Shown: positions 1 to 9,137, counted from the stretch's first letter. The stretch: 64,000 nt of DNA from Streptomyces globosus (GCF_003325375.1 NZ_CP030862.1:6799361-6863360); one strand, 5' to 3'. Numbers and translations: made by a program. The notes: generated by a model from the letters alone, not told the origin.

Positions 1-44
1 GCCCTCCGGGCGGCGCCGCACCCCGAGCGCTCCGCCCGCGGGCG

Positions 45-1124
45 CTACATCTGCTTGAAGAAGGCCTCCGCCGTGTGCAGGAAGAGGTCGTTCGCCTCGG
101 GCTCGCCGATCGTGACCCGCAGGCCCTCGCCCACGAAGGGCCGGACCACCACACCGGCCTTCTCGCAGGCCGCCGCGAAGTCGGCGGTACGCTCGCCCAG
201 CCGCATCCACACGAAGTTCGCCTGCGTGTCCGGCACCGTCCAGCCCTGGCCGAGCAGCGCCGCGTGAACGCGGTCCCGCTCGCACACCAGCGCACCGACC
301 CGGCCCATCAGCTCGTCCTCGGCACGCAGCGAGGCGACCGCCGCGTCCTGGGCCAGCTGGCTGACGCCGAACGGCACCGCCGTCTTGCGCAGCGCCGCGG
401 CCACCCGCTCGTGCGCCACCGCGAAGCCGACGCGCAGGCCGGCCAGGCCGTACGCCTTGGAGAACGTGCGCAGCACGCACACGTTGGGGCGGTCGCGGTA
501 GAGCTCGATGCCGTCGGGCACCTCGGTGTCGCGGACGAACTCGCGGTACGCCTCGTCGAGGACCACCAGGATGTCCGAGGGCACCCGGTCCAGGAAGCGC
601 TCCAGCTCGGCGCGGCGCACCGCCGTGCCGGTGGGGTTGTTCGGGTTGCAGACGAAGATCAGGCGGGTCCGCTCCGTGATCGCCTCGTACATCGCGTCGA
701 GGTCGTGCACGTCCCCGTCGGTCAGGGGCACCTGCACGGACGTCGCGCCCGAGATCTGCGTGATGATCGGGTAGGCCTCGAAGGACCGCCAGGCGTACAC
801 GACCTCGTCACCGGGACCGGCGGTCGACTGGATCAGAGACTGGGCCACGCCGACGGAGCCGGTGCCGGTGGCGATGTGGTCGACCGGGACGCCGAACCGC
901 TCGGCGAGCTCGTTCACCAGGTCGGTGCACGCCATGTCGGGGTAGCGGTTGAACCGGCCGGCGGCGGCCACCGCGCTCTCCAGCACGCCCGGCAGCGGCG
1001 GGTAGGGGTTCTCGTTCGAGGACAGCTTGTACGCGACGGCGCCGCCTGCGGCGGCGGGCTTGCCCGGCTTGTAGGTCGGAATGCCGTCCAGCTCGGCGCG
1101 CAGCTTCGGGCTCTTCTCGCTCAC
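45..1124 (-). CDS. HisC/Pat-type aromatic or histidinol-phosphate aminotransferase
   Basis: Fold-type I PLP aminotransferase of 359 aa that would transfer an amino group between an aromatic amino acid or histidinol phosphate and 2-oxoglutarate in the cytoplasm. Visible motifs are SSNENPYPP near the N-terminus (substrate loop), CNPNNPTGT, DEAYREF and TFSKAYGLAGLRVG, whose Lys is the expected Schiff-base residue. Length is normal for the HisC/Pat family. It stands alone and is divergent from the LacI regulator across a 361-bp gap. No other his genes are nearby, so a phenylalanine/tyrosine aminotransferase (Pat) is as likely as HisC; the substrate cannot be read from sequence. Confidence 0.85.
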   Translation of the reverse strand: MSEKSPKLRAELDGIPTYKPGKPAAAGGAVAYKLSSNENPYPPLPGVLESAVAAAGRFNRYPDMACTDLVNELAERFGVPVDHIATGTGSVGVAQSLIQSTAGPGDEVVYAWRSFEAYPIITQISGATSVQVPLTDGDVHDLDAMYEAITERTRLIFVCNPNNPTGTAVRRAELERFLDRVPSDILVVLDEAYREFVRDTEVPDGIELYRDRPNVCVLRTFSKAYGLAGLRVGFAVAHERVAAALRKTAVPFGVSQLAQDAAVASLRAEDELMGRVGALVCERDRVHAALLGQGWTVPDTQANFVWMRLGERTADFAAACEKAGVVVRPFVGEGLRVTIGEPEANDLFLHTAEAFFKQM

Positions 1125-1231
1125 CTGGGGTCCTCCTCGACCATCCCGTCCGACGTCGCCGTCGACTCAATACTGCTCACCTTATGAGGATTCCGCCGTC
1201 CCGAAAATGGCCGCGCCTGGATTGCGGGGGA

Positions 1232-1253
1232 GCGCACGCATATATGCGTGCGC
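1232..1253. promoter_or_regulatory. 22-bp perfect palindrome, candidate operator
   Basis: A perfect 22-bp palindrome centred on TATATA (GCGCACGCATA and its complement) lies in the 361-bp divergent region between the aminotransferase (start 1124) and the LacI regulator (start 1486). A related shorter palindrome GTGCATATGCAC is at 1434-1445. Both could be operators for the adjacent LacI protein. This is inference from symmetry and position; the rest of the 361-bp gap shows nothing else clear. Confidence 0.4.
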
Positions 1254-1433
1254 CGGTGGCCTGCGCCGTGGCGCGCATCCCTCGTACAGGTGAGTTGGTG
1301 CAGCGCGCGGGCGCGTCCGTTTTGGCATGCCCGTACCCGACGACAAAGGCCCAGCTCACCCCACGCGGACAAATGCCTTTGTTTCCATGGTCATTGAACG
1401 GTGAGAACCATGCAGAAACGTGCCTGTCAACGC

Positions 1434-1445
1434 GTGCATATGCAC
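1434..1445. promoter_or_regulatory. 12-bp palindrome close to the lacI-type start
   Basis: GTGCATATGCAC, a perfect 12-bp palindrome about 40 bp upstream of the LacI-family start. It shares the GTGC/GCAC arms of the larger palindrome at 1232-1253, so the pair could be a main and an auxiliary operator. Confidence 0.3.
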
Positions 1446-1485
1446 CCGGCCCCCCTGCCGTACCGCGCCCTACTATCGGCTCGCC

Positions 1486-2601
1486 ATGACAGCAGCAGGG
1501 AAGCACCAGGTGAGCCGGACCGAGACCACCCGGCGGGCCGCCGGCCGACAGGGCCGGGCCGGCATCAGGGACGTGGCCGCCGCAGCGGGCGTCTCGATCA
1601 CGACCGTCTCCGACGCGCTCAATGGCAAGGGGCGGCTGCCGGACGCCACCCGCCGCCACGTCCGCGAGGTCGCCGACCGGCTGGGCTACCGCCCATCCGC
1701 CGCCGCCCGCACCCTCCGTACCGGCAAGTCCGGCCTCATCGGCCTGACCGTGACCACGTACGGGGATGAACCTTTCACCTTCACCGAGTTCGCCTACTTC
1801 GCAGAGATGGCCAGAGCCGCCACCTCCGCCGCGCTCGCCCGCGGCTACGCCCTCGTCATCCTCCCCGCCACCTCCCGGCACGACGTGTGGTCCAACGTCG
1901 CCCTCGACGGCACCGTCGTGATCGACCCCTCGGACCACGACCCCGTCGTCAGCGAGCTCGTACGCCAGGGCCTCCCGGTGGTCTCGGACGGCCGCCCCGC
2001 CGGCACCCTGCCCGTCACCGCCTGGGTGGACAACGACCACGAGGCGGCCGTCCTCAACCTCCTCGACCACCTCGCCGCCGCCGGCGCCCGCCGCATCGGG
2101 CTGCTGACCGGCACCACCACGGACACCTACACCCGGCTCTCCACCACCGCCTACCTCAACTGGTGCCAGCGCACCGGCCAGGACCCCGTCTACGAGTCCT
2201 ACCCCGCCCACGACCCGTGCGCCGGCGCCGTCGCGGCCGACCGCCTGCTCGCCCGCCCCGACCGCCCCGACGCCGTCTACGGGCTCTTCGACCCCAACGG
2301 GACCGACCTGCTGGCCGCCGCCCGCCGCTACGGGCTGCGGGTCCCCGAGGACCTGCTCCTCGTGTGCTGCAGCGAGTCCACCGTGTACGCCAACACCGAG
2401 CCGCCGATCACGACGCTCTCCCTCAAGCCGCGCCGTATCGGCACCGCAGTGGTGCAGCTCCTCATCGATGCCATCGAGGGCGTCCACACCGGCGGGCCCG
2501 TCGAGCAGGTCGTCCCCACGGAGCTGATCGTCCGCACGTCGTCGCAGCGCAGGAGGCCCCGGACCACGGTCAGTGCGCCCAGGTCACCGGCCCAGGACTG
2601 A
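1486..2601 (+). CDS. LacI/GalR-family transcriptional regulator
   Basis: A 371-aa DNA-binding regulator. The N-terminal helix-turn-helix (about residues 25-75) shows GIRDVAAAAGVSITTVSDALNG followed by the hinge-helix region GYRPSAAARTLRTG, both typical of LacI proteins. The remainder is a periplasmic-binding-protein-like effector domain ending in the LTTLSLKPRRIG-type stretch. The ATG at 1486 places the HTH near the N-terminus as usual; an upstream in-frame start at 1420 would add 22 residues with no homology signature. No sugar transporter is adjacent, so the regulon is unknown; autoregulation through the upstream palindromes is plausible. Confidence 0.85.
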   Translation: MTAAGKHQVSRTETTRRAAGRQGRAGIRDVAAAAGVSITTVSDALNGKGRLPDATRRHVREVADRLGYRPSAAARTLRTGKSGLIGLTVTTYGDEPFTFTEFAYFAEMARAATSAALARGYALVILPATSRHDVWSNVALDGTVVIDPSDHDPVVSELVRQGLPVVSDGRPAGTLPVTAWVDNDHEAAVLNLLDHLAAAGARRIGLLTGTTTDTYTRLSTTAYLNWCQRTGQDPVYESYPAHDPCAGAVAADRLLARPDRPDAVYGLFDPNGTDLLAAARRYGLRVPEDLLLVCCSESTVYANTEPPITTLSLKPRRIGTAVVQLLIDAIEGVHTGGPVEQVVPTELIVRTSSQRRRPRTTVSAPRSPAQD

Positions 2602-2620
2602 CCGCCGCGCCTCCCTGCAG

Positions 2621-2639
2621 GCGGGGCCGGGGGCCCCGC
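2621..2639 (+). terminator. GC-rich hairpin after the LacI gene
   Basis: GCGGGGCC, a 3-nt loop and GGCCCCGC form an 8-bp stem 20 nt after the stop codon. No T-tract follows, as is usual in Streptomyces. Confidence 0.4.
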
Positions 2640-2832
2640 CGCGCAATTCGACAGTGCCGATTTCGGGAGAAAGCGGCAGGAACGATCGGTTCCGCACAGG
2701 ATTCACCACCCCTGGTGCGTCACACAGCGCGAGCCGCATTCCTATGATGGGCGCACGACATCACGGATCCTCCGACCCGGAGGCCAGGGGGATCCGCAGG
2801 TGTACGGCAGCGCGACGGTGGTGGAGGGGTCG

Positions 2833-4056
2833 ATGACTCAGGGGGCCGGTCAGGGACCCGCGATGCGGACGGAGACGCTGCGGGACTTCCGGGTGCCGGT
2901 CGACGAGTCCCATCCGTACGGCGCGCCCGCAGGACGTCCCGAGGATGCACCCGTCTACGGCGAGTACCCCGCCTACTACGGCGAGCCCGCGCCGGGATCC
3001 GCGCCGCCCCCGCCCCCGCCCGCGCCACCGGCGCACGCCCCCGCCCCGCCGCCGGCCCCGGCCGTGCCGCCGGCCCCGGCCGTGCCGCCGGCCGGCGGGG
3101 CGCCCGCGCAGGGCAGCGGCCACGCCGACTACACGCCCACCCAGCGCGACCTGCCGGTCATCACCCGCGCGGCCGTCGGCGGCCCGGGTGACACCGTCCA
3201 GGTCCAGTACGCCCCCCAGGACTCCCCGACCGGGCCCGGGCCGCTCTACGTCGTCGGCGACGTCCACGGCTACCTCGACGAGCTCGTCGCCGAGCTGCAG
3301 GCGCAGGGCCTCATCGACGCCGACCGGCGCTGGTCCGCAGGCAACGCCCGCCTGTGGTTCCTCGGCGACTTCACCGACCGCGGGCCCGACGGCATCGGCG
3401 TGATCGACCTGGTCATGCGGCTCTCCGCCGAGGCCGCCGCCGCCGGCGGCTACTGCAAGGCCCTCATGGGCAACCACGAGCTGCTGCTCATCGGCGCCAA
3501 ACGGTTCGGCGACACTCCCGTCGCCTCGGGCGCCGGCACCGCGACGTTCCAGGCGGCCTGGCTGCTCAACGGCGGCCAGCGCACCGACATGGAGCGCCTG
3601 GAGGACGTCCACCTCCAGTGGATGTCGCGGCTGGACGCCGCCGTCCTCGAGGACGGCCACCTGCTGCTGCACTCGGACACGACCGCATACCTCGACTACG
3701 GCGACTCCGTCGAGGACGTCAACGACACCATCCACGAGCTGCTCAACCGGAACGACGCCGACATCACCTGGGACCTGTTCCGCAAGTTCACCAAGCGGTT
3801 CGCCTTCCGCGACGAGGAGACGGGCCCCCAGGCGGTCCGCGAGCTCCTCTCCACCTACGGGGGCAGCCGCATCGTGCACGGCCACAGCCCCATCCCGTAC
3901 CTGCTCGGCGAGGTCGGCACCGAGGACGGCGACGAGTCCCGCGGCCCCGAGGTGCACGGCCCCCACGTGTACGCGGACGGGCTCGCCATCGCGATGGACG
4001 GCGGCGTCACCATGGCCGGCAAGCTCCTGGTGCAGCAACTGCCGCTCGCCGACTGA
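2833..4056 (+). CDS. calcineurin-like metallophosphoesterase with Pro-rich N-terminus
   Basis: A 407-aa protein with a low-complexity Pro/Ala linker (roughly residues 50-90) followed by a metallophosphoesterase domain. The dimetal motifs are all present: GDVHG, GDFTDRG, GNHE and a C-terminal GHSPIP (GHxP). The domain resembles bacterial PPP-type phosphatases. ATG 2833 is preferred because GGAGGGG lies just upstream; an in-frame GTG at 2800 preceded by AGGGGG would add 11 residues. The substrate (phosphoprotein or small phosphoester) is not predictable. It is monocistronic, facing the same way as the next gene. Confidence 0.8.
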   Translation: MTQGAGQGPAMRTETLRDFRVPVDESHPYGAPAGRPEDAPVYGEYPAYYGEPAPGSAPPPPPPAPPAHAPAPPPAPAVPPAPAVPPAGGAPAQGSGHADYTPTQRDLPVITRAAVGGPGDTVQVQYAPQDSPTGPGPLYVVGDVHGYLDELVAELQAQGLIDADRRWSAGNARLWFLGDFTDRGPDGIGVIDLVMRLSAEAAAAGGYCKALMGNHELLLIGAKRFGDTPVASGAGTATFQAAWLLNGGQRTDMERLEDVHLQWMSRLDAAVLEDGHLLLHSDTTAYLDYGDSVEDVNDTIHELLNRNDADITWDLFRKFTKRFAFRDEETGPQAVRELLSTYGGSRIVHGHSPIPYLLGEVGTEDGDESRGPEVHGPHVYADGLAIAMDGGVTMAGKLLVQQLPLAD

Positions 4057-4208
4057 CGCTTGTCACGAGCGGGGCAATTCGCGAAACCCCCTGTCACGGC
4101 GCGGCATGGGCCCTCTACCATCGCTCTGTCCGTAGCAGGCTCTCCTCCGTCTGCGCCGGCTGACCCCGAATCCACGCGGGGAAACCGGCCGCCACGGAAC
4201 ATCGGGGG

Positions 4209-5039
4209 ATGCACATGAACAGCGCTCCGCACCTGCTGGCCGAGGACCGCCCCGAATTCGACCGGCTCCTCGACGAGGCGCTGCGCACCGCACACGAGCG
4301 GCCCGAGCTCGCCGCGCTCGGCGAGCGGCTGAGCGCCGGACAACTGCGGGCCATGGCGGTCGGGGCCAGCGCCCTGCTGACCGCCGCGGCAGCGGCCGAG
4401 TACGACCGCTTCGTACAGGTGCGCGATGCACGACGCACGGAGATCCGCTCGACGCCGCGGTCGGGAGGCTCCGGGGACGCCCCGGAGGAGAGCGGCGCCG
4501 GGCTCAGCGCCGTCGTCGCGGTCCTGGCGCCGGTCCTCGCAGCCGCCGCCATGCTCATCTTCCTGCTGGTCGGCTACGTCCTGAAGGCGATCGAGCCCGA
4601 ACCCGCCCTCGCGGACACCCTGCTGACGGCGGGGTGGTTCTTCGGGGCACTGACGGCGGTCACCCTGCTCGGCGCGGTCGTCGGGCTGCTGGTGACGGCC
4701 CTGCGGAACCGGGCGACGGAGGTCGTGGCAGGGGACGAGGACCGGGCCGCGCCCGACGAGGTCTCCCTGGCCCGCGAGGCCTGGCGGCAGGCGCTGCTGG
4801 AGCGGGGCATCCTGCCGTTCCTGCGGGACGCCCTGGCCGCCCCCGGCGCGGGGCCGGAGCATGCCGCGCCCGGCACGCCGACGGCCGGGCGCATCCCCGA
4901 TCTGGGATACACCCGGCCCGACTTCAGCAGTCCGCGGTCCCCTGCGCAGGGGGCGCGGCCCGGCTACACCGCTCCGGACTTCAGCGGCCCGGAGTTCGGC
5001 AGTCCGGGGTTCGGCAGCGCGAGCCGCGAGCCGCTCTGA
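4209..5039 (+). CDS. two-TM membrane protein with repeated Pro/Phe/Gly tail
   Basis: Function not recognised. The 276-aa protein has a soluble N-terminal helical region (residues 1-85), two hydrophobic segments (about 100-125, LSAVVAVLAPVLAAAAMLIF, and 140-165), and a cytosolic-looking tail with imperfect repeats GYTRPDFSSP, GYTAPDFSGP and EFGSPGFGS. An alternative ATG at 4215 follows GGGGGATG more closely. The gene is followed 15 bp later by the convergent collagen-like gene. It looks like a Streptomyces-specific membrane protein. Confidence 0.6.
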   Translation: MHMNSAPHLLAEDRPEFDRLLDEALRTAHERPELAALGERLSAGQLRAMAVGASALLTAAAAAEYDRFVQVRDARRTEIRSTPRSGGSGDAPEESGAGLSAVVAVLAPVLAAAAMLIFLLVGYVLKAIEPEPALADTLLTAGWFFGALTAVTLLGAVVGLLVTALRNRATEVVAGDEDRAAPDEVSLAREAWRQALLERGILPFLRDALAAPGAGPEHAAPGTPTAGRIPDLGYTRPDFSSPRSPAQGARPGYTAPDFSGPEFGSPGFGSASREPL

Positions 5040-5054
5040 CGGAGCGGAGCTGCT

Positions 5055-5879
5055 CTAGTTCACGTCTGCCGGACGGAGGTTCATGTCCTGCGGTGAGAGG
5101 GACTTGTTCGCGAACCGGGCGAGGCCGTTGGCCCCGGCGGCCGGCTGCGGGTCCGCCGCCGTCCACACCTCGTTGCAGGTGAGAGCGTCCGGTGTGCCCG
5201 GGTTGATGGTGCAGCTCGTCTCGTAGATCTCCCCGCCGGTGGTCAGCACCTCGATGTTGACGATGTTGGCCTGTGAGGAGACCGACACGGCGCAGGCGTC
5301 CGTCGGGTACGTCTCGCCGGTGTCCGTCAGGTCGTACCAGCGCCACGGGGTGGGGGCAGGCGTCAGGTCGCGGATGCCGGCGTAGGTGACCGTGTCGGCG
5401 AGCACCGCCTTGACCTCGCGGGCCGCCGCAGGCCGGACGGCGTCCACGTCGAAGCACTGGCCGCTGGCGCCCTGGGGGCCGGTGGCGCCCGTCGGGCCCG
5501 TCGCACCGGTCGCACCGGTCGCACCGGTGGCTCCGGTACCGGCCGGTCCCGTCGGACCTGTCGGACCCGTCGGCCCGGTGGCGCCCGTCTTGCCCTTGGG
5601 ACCGCGCGGACCGGTGGGCCCGACCTTGCACTTGTCACCGCCCGCGGGCTGGGCAGAGACCGCCGGCGGGTCCGTCGCCTTGTTCGCCGTCGCAAGGTCG
5701 CAGTGGTCGCCGGTGTCCGACACCACCGCGCCGGAGGGCTGCGGGGCTCCCACGGCGGCAGGGGCGGCGACGGCCGCACCCATGACCAGCGCCAGGGAGG
5801 CGAAGGTGCCGCCGGCCAGCCAGCCCGCCCGGCGGGGCAGCGGCCCCAGCGACGATCGGGTCCTGTCCTCAGAACTCAT
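5055..5879 (-). CDS. secreted collagen-like Gly-X-Thr repeat protein
   Basis: A 274-aa protein with an N-terminal export signal (RR near residue 17, then GGTFASLALVMGAAVAAPAA), a Cys-containing linker, and a collagen-like domain of about 17 Gly-X-Y triplets rich in GPT and GAT, with one break at GPAGTGATG. A globular C-terminal domain of ~130 aa contains several Cys that may form disulfides. ATG 5879 is chosen over 5897 because GGAGGAGCG sits directly upstream. Bacterial Gly-X-Thr collagens form triple helices stabilised by Thr; this one would be extracellular and could act as an adhesive or trimeric stalk. Its role is inferred only. Confidence 0.75.
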   Translation of the reverse strand: MSSEDRTRSSLGPLPRRAGWLAGGTFASLALVMGAAVAAPAAVGAPQPSGAVVSDTGDHCDLATANKATDPPAVSAQPAGGDKCKVGPTGPRGPKGKTGATGPTGPTGPTGPAGTGATGATGATGATGPTGATGPQGASGQCFDVDAVRPAAAREVKAVLADTVTYAGIRDLTPAPTPWRWYDLTDTGETYPTDACAVSVSSQANIVNIEVLTTGGEIYETSCTINPGTPDALTCNEVWTAADPQPAAGANGLARFANKSLSPQDMNLRPADVN

Positions 5880-6115
5880 GTAGCGCTCCTCCTGCACATG
5901 GGATCGAATGCCTTCCCGAAGCCCTCACGCGAACGCGGACTCCGCGAGGAGACACTCTGTGCAGGCCCCTCCGCCGCCGCAGCCCGGCTCGCCCGCCGGT
6001 CATTAAAACGGACGAGCACAAAGGGCCACTTGGCCGCGGGCGGGGCAGCCGCCCGGGGCCGCCGTCCGGCGTGCCGCCCCGTGGAGGCGGTGGCACGTCC
6101 CTAGGGTCGGCGGCC

Positions 6116-7252
6116 GTGAAGCCGACCATCTGCCTCTGCATGATCGTGAAGAACGAGTCCGCCGTCATCGAGCGCTGCCTGGACTCCGTGCGGGACCTCG
6201 TCGACACCTGGGTCATCTCCGACACGGGGTCGACGGACGGCACCCAGGACCTCATCCGCAAGGCGCTGCACGGCATCCCGGGCGAGCTGCACGAGGAGCC
6301 CTGGACCGACTTCGGCCACAACCGCAGCCTCAACATCGCGCACGCCCGCGGCAAGGCCGACTACCTCCTGCTCCTCGACGCCGACCTCGTCCTGCGGCGC
6401 AACGGCCCGCTGCCCGAACTCACGGCGCAGTCGTACATGCTGCGCCACGAGGGCCCGACGGAGTACCGGATCAAACGGCTGGTCCGCGGCGACCTGCCGT
6501 GGCGCTACGAGGGGGCCACTCACGAGTACCTGACCTGCGACCGCCCCGGCGAGTACGAGGACCGCCCGGGCGTGCAGGAGAACCTGGACGCGCTCTCCAT
6601 CGTGGACCACGCGGACGGCGGCTCTCGCCACGACAAGTTCGAGCGGGACGCCCGGCTGCTCGGGGCCGAGCTGGAGCGGGACCCCTCCAACACGCGGGCG
6701 GTCTTCTACCTCGCCCAGACGATGCGGGACATGGGGGAGACCGCCGAGGCCATCCGGCTCTACGAGCAGCGCGCCGCCATGGGCGGCTGGGAGGAGGAGG
6801 TCTATTACGCCCTGCTCCAGTCCGGCGTCCTGCGCGCCGAGTCCGGTGACTGGCCCGGCGCGATGGACGCCCTCACCCGGGCCTGGGAAACCCGGCCGAC
6901 CCGGTTGGAGGCCTGCTACGAACTGGCCGCGCGGCTTCGGGTGCAGGGCCGCCACCACGCCGCACACGCGGTCACCACCGCGGTCCTGGACCGGCCGGCC
7001 CCGCCGGACCTGCTGTTCGTGCACCCCTGGGTGTACCGCTGGGGACTGCTCTTCGAGCACTCCATCACGGCGTACTGGGTCGGCGACATGGACGCCTCGC
7101 TGCGCGCCTGCGACCGCCTGCTGGCGCTACCCGACCTGCCGGAGGTCTACCGCCGGCAGACCGAGGCGAACCGCGGCTTCGCGCTGGCGGGCGGCGGCTC
7201 TCCTGATCCTGTTTCACGTGAAACATCGCCCCGGCAGCCGACCGGGGTCTGA
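6116..7252 (+). CDS. family 2 glycosyltransferase with C-terminal TPR-like region
   Basis: A 378-aa protein. Residues 1-110 form a GT2 nucleotide-sugar binding domain: ICLCMIVKNES at the N-terminus, SDTGSTDGTQ, and LLLLDADLVL with the metal-binding DxD-like motif. The C-terminal half has TPR-like helices (FYLAQTMRDMGETAEAIRLYEQRA). Such GT2-TPR proteins glycosylate proteins or small molecules; the acceptor is unknown. GTG 6116 starts the domain cleanly; upstream in-frame codons are low complexity. A perfect parS site (7211-7224) encodes residues Val-Ser-Arg-Glu-Thr near the C-terminus, so the tail is partly shaped by ParB-site conservation. Confidence 0.75.
   Translation: MKPTICLCMIVKNESAVIERCLDSVRDLVDTWVISDTGSTDGTQDLIRKALHGIPGELHEEPWTDFGHNRSLNIAHARGKADYLLLLDADLVLRRNGPLPELTAQSYMLRHEGPTEYRIKRLVRGDLPWRYEGATHEYLTCDRPGEYEDRPGVQENLDALSIVDHADGGSRHDKFERDARLLGAELERDPSNTRAVFYLAQTMRDMGETAEAIRLYEQRAAMGGWEEEVYYALLQSGVLRAESGDWPGAMDALTRAWETRPTRLEACYELAARLRVQGRHHAAHAVTTAVLDRPAPPDLLFVHPWVYRWGLLFEHSITAYWVGDMDASLRACDRLLALPDLPEVYRRQTEANRGFALAGGGSPDPVSRETSPRQPTGV
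7211..7224. promoter_or_regulatory. parS site (ParB binding)
   Basis: Perfect GTTTCACGTGAAAC palindrome inside the 3' end of the glycosyltransferase gene, read in frame as V-S-R-E-T. Confidence 0.9.
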
Positions 7253-7275
7253 GCCGCCTCACCCGGGTCGCCCGA

Positions 7276-7298
7276 CCGGCGGCCCCGGGGACCGCCGG
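7276..7298. terminator. hairpin between the glycosyltransferase and the thiC remnant
   Basis: CCGGCGG and CCGCCGG arms enclosing CCCCGGGGA form a compact hairpin. It could end the glycosyltransferase transcript or, on the other strand, be the original thiC terminator. Confidence 0.35.
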
Positions 7299-7369
7299 GA
7301 CGACGGCGCGGGGCAGGCCCGCGGCTCCCCCCCATGGGTCGCGGGTCCGCCCCGTCGGTCCGGCGGGGG

Positions 7370-7516
7370 TCAGTCCGCGAGCGGGAGGTACACCCTGTTG
7401 CCGCTCGCCGCGAACTCGGCGGACTTCTCGGCCATGCCCGCCTGGATCTCCTCGGCCTTCAGGTCTCCGCCGTGCTCGCGGCGGATGTCCTGCGAGATCT
7501 TCATCGAGCAGAACTT
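7370..7516 (-). pseudogene. thiC: displaced 3' end of thiC (integration scar)
   Basis: The minus strand encodes the last ~49 codons of ThiC, from KFCSMKISQDIRREHGG to a C-terminus GNRVYLPLAD and stop. It has no start or upstream thiC sequence. The same C-terminus, with a different middle (ISRSITEQFGG), ends the complete thiC at 16137-17930. The fragment is best explained as the original chromosomal 3' end, cut off when the element inserted at 7496-7516/16269-16289. Confidence 0.9.
7496..7516. other. attachment-site core, left (attL)
   Basis: This 21-bp segment beginning GATCTTCATCGAGC is identical to 16269-16289. Sequence diverges immediately outside on both sides at the element-internal borders. 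The crossover must lie somewhere inside the shared 21 bp. Confidence 0.8.
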
Positions 7517-7577
7517 AACTAGAAGTGCCACATGCTAGATTGCTGGCTCCGTTCCGTCAGGAAGCAGAGGGGGGCCA

Positions 7578-9137
7578 GTGGCCACGAGAGACGAGGTAGT
7601 CAGCAAGCTGCGCGGGGTGCCGGCCGAGGTGCCGAGCGTGCCCGAGGTCATGGCGATGCTCGCCGCGAACCCGAAGATGAGGTGCGTGGTCTGCTACGCC
7701 CGCATCTCGTTCGACGGCCGAGCCAAGGACGCACACGGCATCGAGGACCAGCACCGCGAGCTTGGCGAGAAGGCCAACGGCTTCGAATGGCTGGTGGTCT
7801 ACCGGTACACCGACAACGACAAGAGCGCGAGCAAGGAAGAAGTCGTGCGCGACGACTTCGAGCAGATGCTCACGGACCTCACGGCGGGCCGGACGCCGGA
7901 GGGCTACCCCATCCACGGTGTCATGGCGATCAACGATGACCGGCTCTACCGGCGCCCGGGGGACTGGGAAAGGTACCTCCGCGCCTTCACGGCCCACCCC
8001 GATCGGGTCTACTACGACTCCAACGGACACCAGGACCTGTACGCCGAGGGCTTCGAGGTCAAGGGACTGGTGGGGGTGGCCATGTCCCTCGCCGAGACGC
8101 GGAAGAAGCAGCGCCGAAGCCGCACCAGCCACCGCAACCGCGCGATCCGCGGACAGTCGGTGTCCGCGTGGCGGCCGTTCGGCTGGGACGACGACAAGGT
8201 ATCGCTCCGGCCGGCGGAGGCCGACGCCATCCGGAAGGCGGTCAAAGACGTGCTCGCAGGGGCGTCCCTCAGCGAGGTGACGGCCCAGTGGAAGGAAGCC
8301 GGGTTCACCACCAGCCGGGGTAACGCGTTCCAGTACGCCACCGTGAAGCAGGTGCTGCTGAACGCCCGGCTCTGCGGATACCGCGAGATCGTCGGAGAAC
8401 TGGTGCGCGACGAGGACGGGCAACCGGTCGTCGGCGAGTGGGAGGCGATCGTCACGCCGAAGGAGTGGTTCGCCGTGGTCGCCACCATCAGGGAGCGAGG
8501 CCGGGGCAAGGGCCAGTCACCCGGCGGTGTCGTCCACAAGTACCTGCTGACAGGTGTGCTCCGGTGCGGCGCCGTTCGGGAGGACGGTACGGCCTGCAAC
8601 AACAAGATGACCGGCGTGAAGGCAAACGACTGGGTCAGCTACAGCCACGGGTACCTGTGCAAGAAGACCGTAGATGGCGGCTGCAACAAGACGTACAAGC
8701 GCGGCGACGAGACGGACAAGCACGTCTCGACCCTTGTCAGGGCCAAGCTCAAGCGGGATGCCGCCGCAGCCGCCAAGGACGTGCCGGAGTGGACCCGGGA
8801 CGAGGAGTTGGAATCGGCTGTGGCCCGCCGCCGCGCTCTTGAGCAGCGCTGGCAGACGGGCCAGATTGATGACGAGACGTTCTTCCGCAATCTCTCGCCG
8901 ATGGACCAGTTGGTGAAGGAGCTGCGGGCCGACCAGGCCAAGCACCTCGCGATGGTCGCGGCAGCCGAGGCTGCGACGGCCGACATAGATACGGAGTGGG
9001 AGGCGAAGACGCTGACGCAGAAGCGGGAGATGATCCAGAATGCGTTGCTCGCCGTGATAGCCGAGCCGGGTGGAAAGGGCCGGAAGCCGTTCGACGTGAC
9101 GCAGCTCAGGCCGGTGTGGCGGTCGGCTTCCGCGTAA
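7578..9137 (+). CDS. large serine recombinase (site-specific integrase)
   Basis: A 519-aa serine integrase. The N-terminal resolvase domain has VVCYARISFDG with the nucleophile Ser44 and Arg42, plus the later DDRLYRRPGDWERYL (helix with the catalytic Arg). A recombinase domain follows (SVSAWRPFGWDDD onward, ~residues 190-290), then a zinc ribbon with Cys pairs around residues 330-372 (LRCG, YLCKK) and a C-terminal coiled-coil-like segment. Start GTG 7578 is preceded by GAGGGGGG. It should integrate the element into thiC by recombination at a short core; serine integrases need a directionality factor for excision, and none is recognisable nearby. Its 3' end converges with, and overlaps, the small gene at 9106-9270. 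Confidence 0.9.
   Translation: MATRDEVVSKLRGVPAEVPSVPEVMAMLAANPKMRCVVCYARISFDGRAKDAHGIEDQHRELGEKANGFEWLVVYRYTDNDKSASKEEVVRDDFEQMLTDLTAGRTPEGYPIHGVMAINDDRLYRRPGDWERYLRAFTAHPDRVYYDSNGHQDLYAEGFEVKGLVGVAMSLAETRKKQRRSRTSHRNRAIRGQSVSAWRPFGWDDDKVSLRPAEADAIRKAVKDVLAGASLSEVTAQWKEAGFTTSRGNAFQYATVKQVLLNARLCGYREIVGELVRDEDGQPVVGEWEAIVTPKEWFAVVATIRERGRGKGQSPGGVVHKYLLTGVLRCGAVREDGTACNNKMTGVKANDWVSYSHGYLCKKTVDGGCNKTYKRGDETDKHVSTLVRAKLKRDAAAAAKDVPEWTRDEELESAVARRRALEQRWQTGQIDDETFFRNLSPMDQLVKELRADQAKHLAMVAAAEAATADIDTEWEAKTLTQKREMIQNALLAVIAEPGGKGRKPFDVTQLRPVWRSASA

Noticed and set aside
7370..7516. A second functional thiC gene
   Set aside because: Only the last ~49 codons exist, without start, promoter or the catalytic cysteines; it is an integration remnant.
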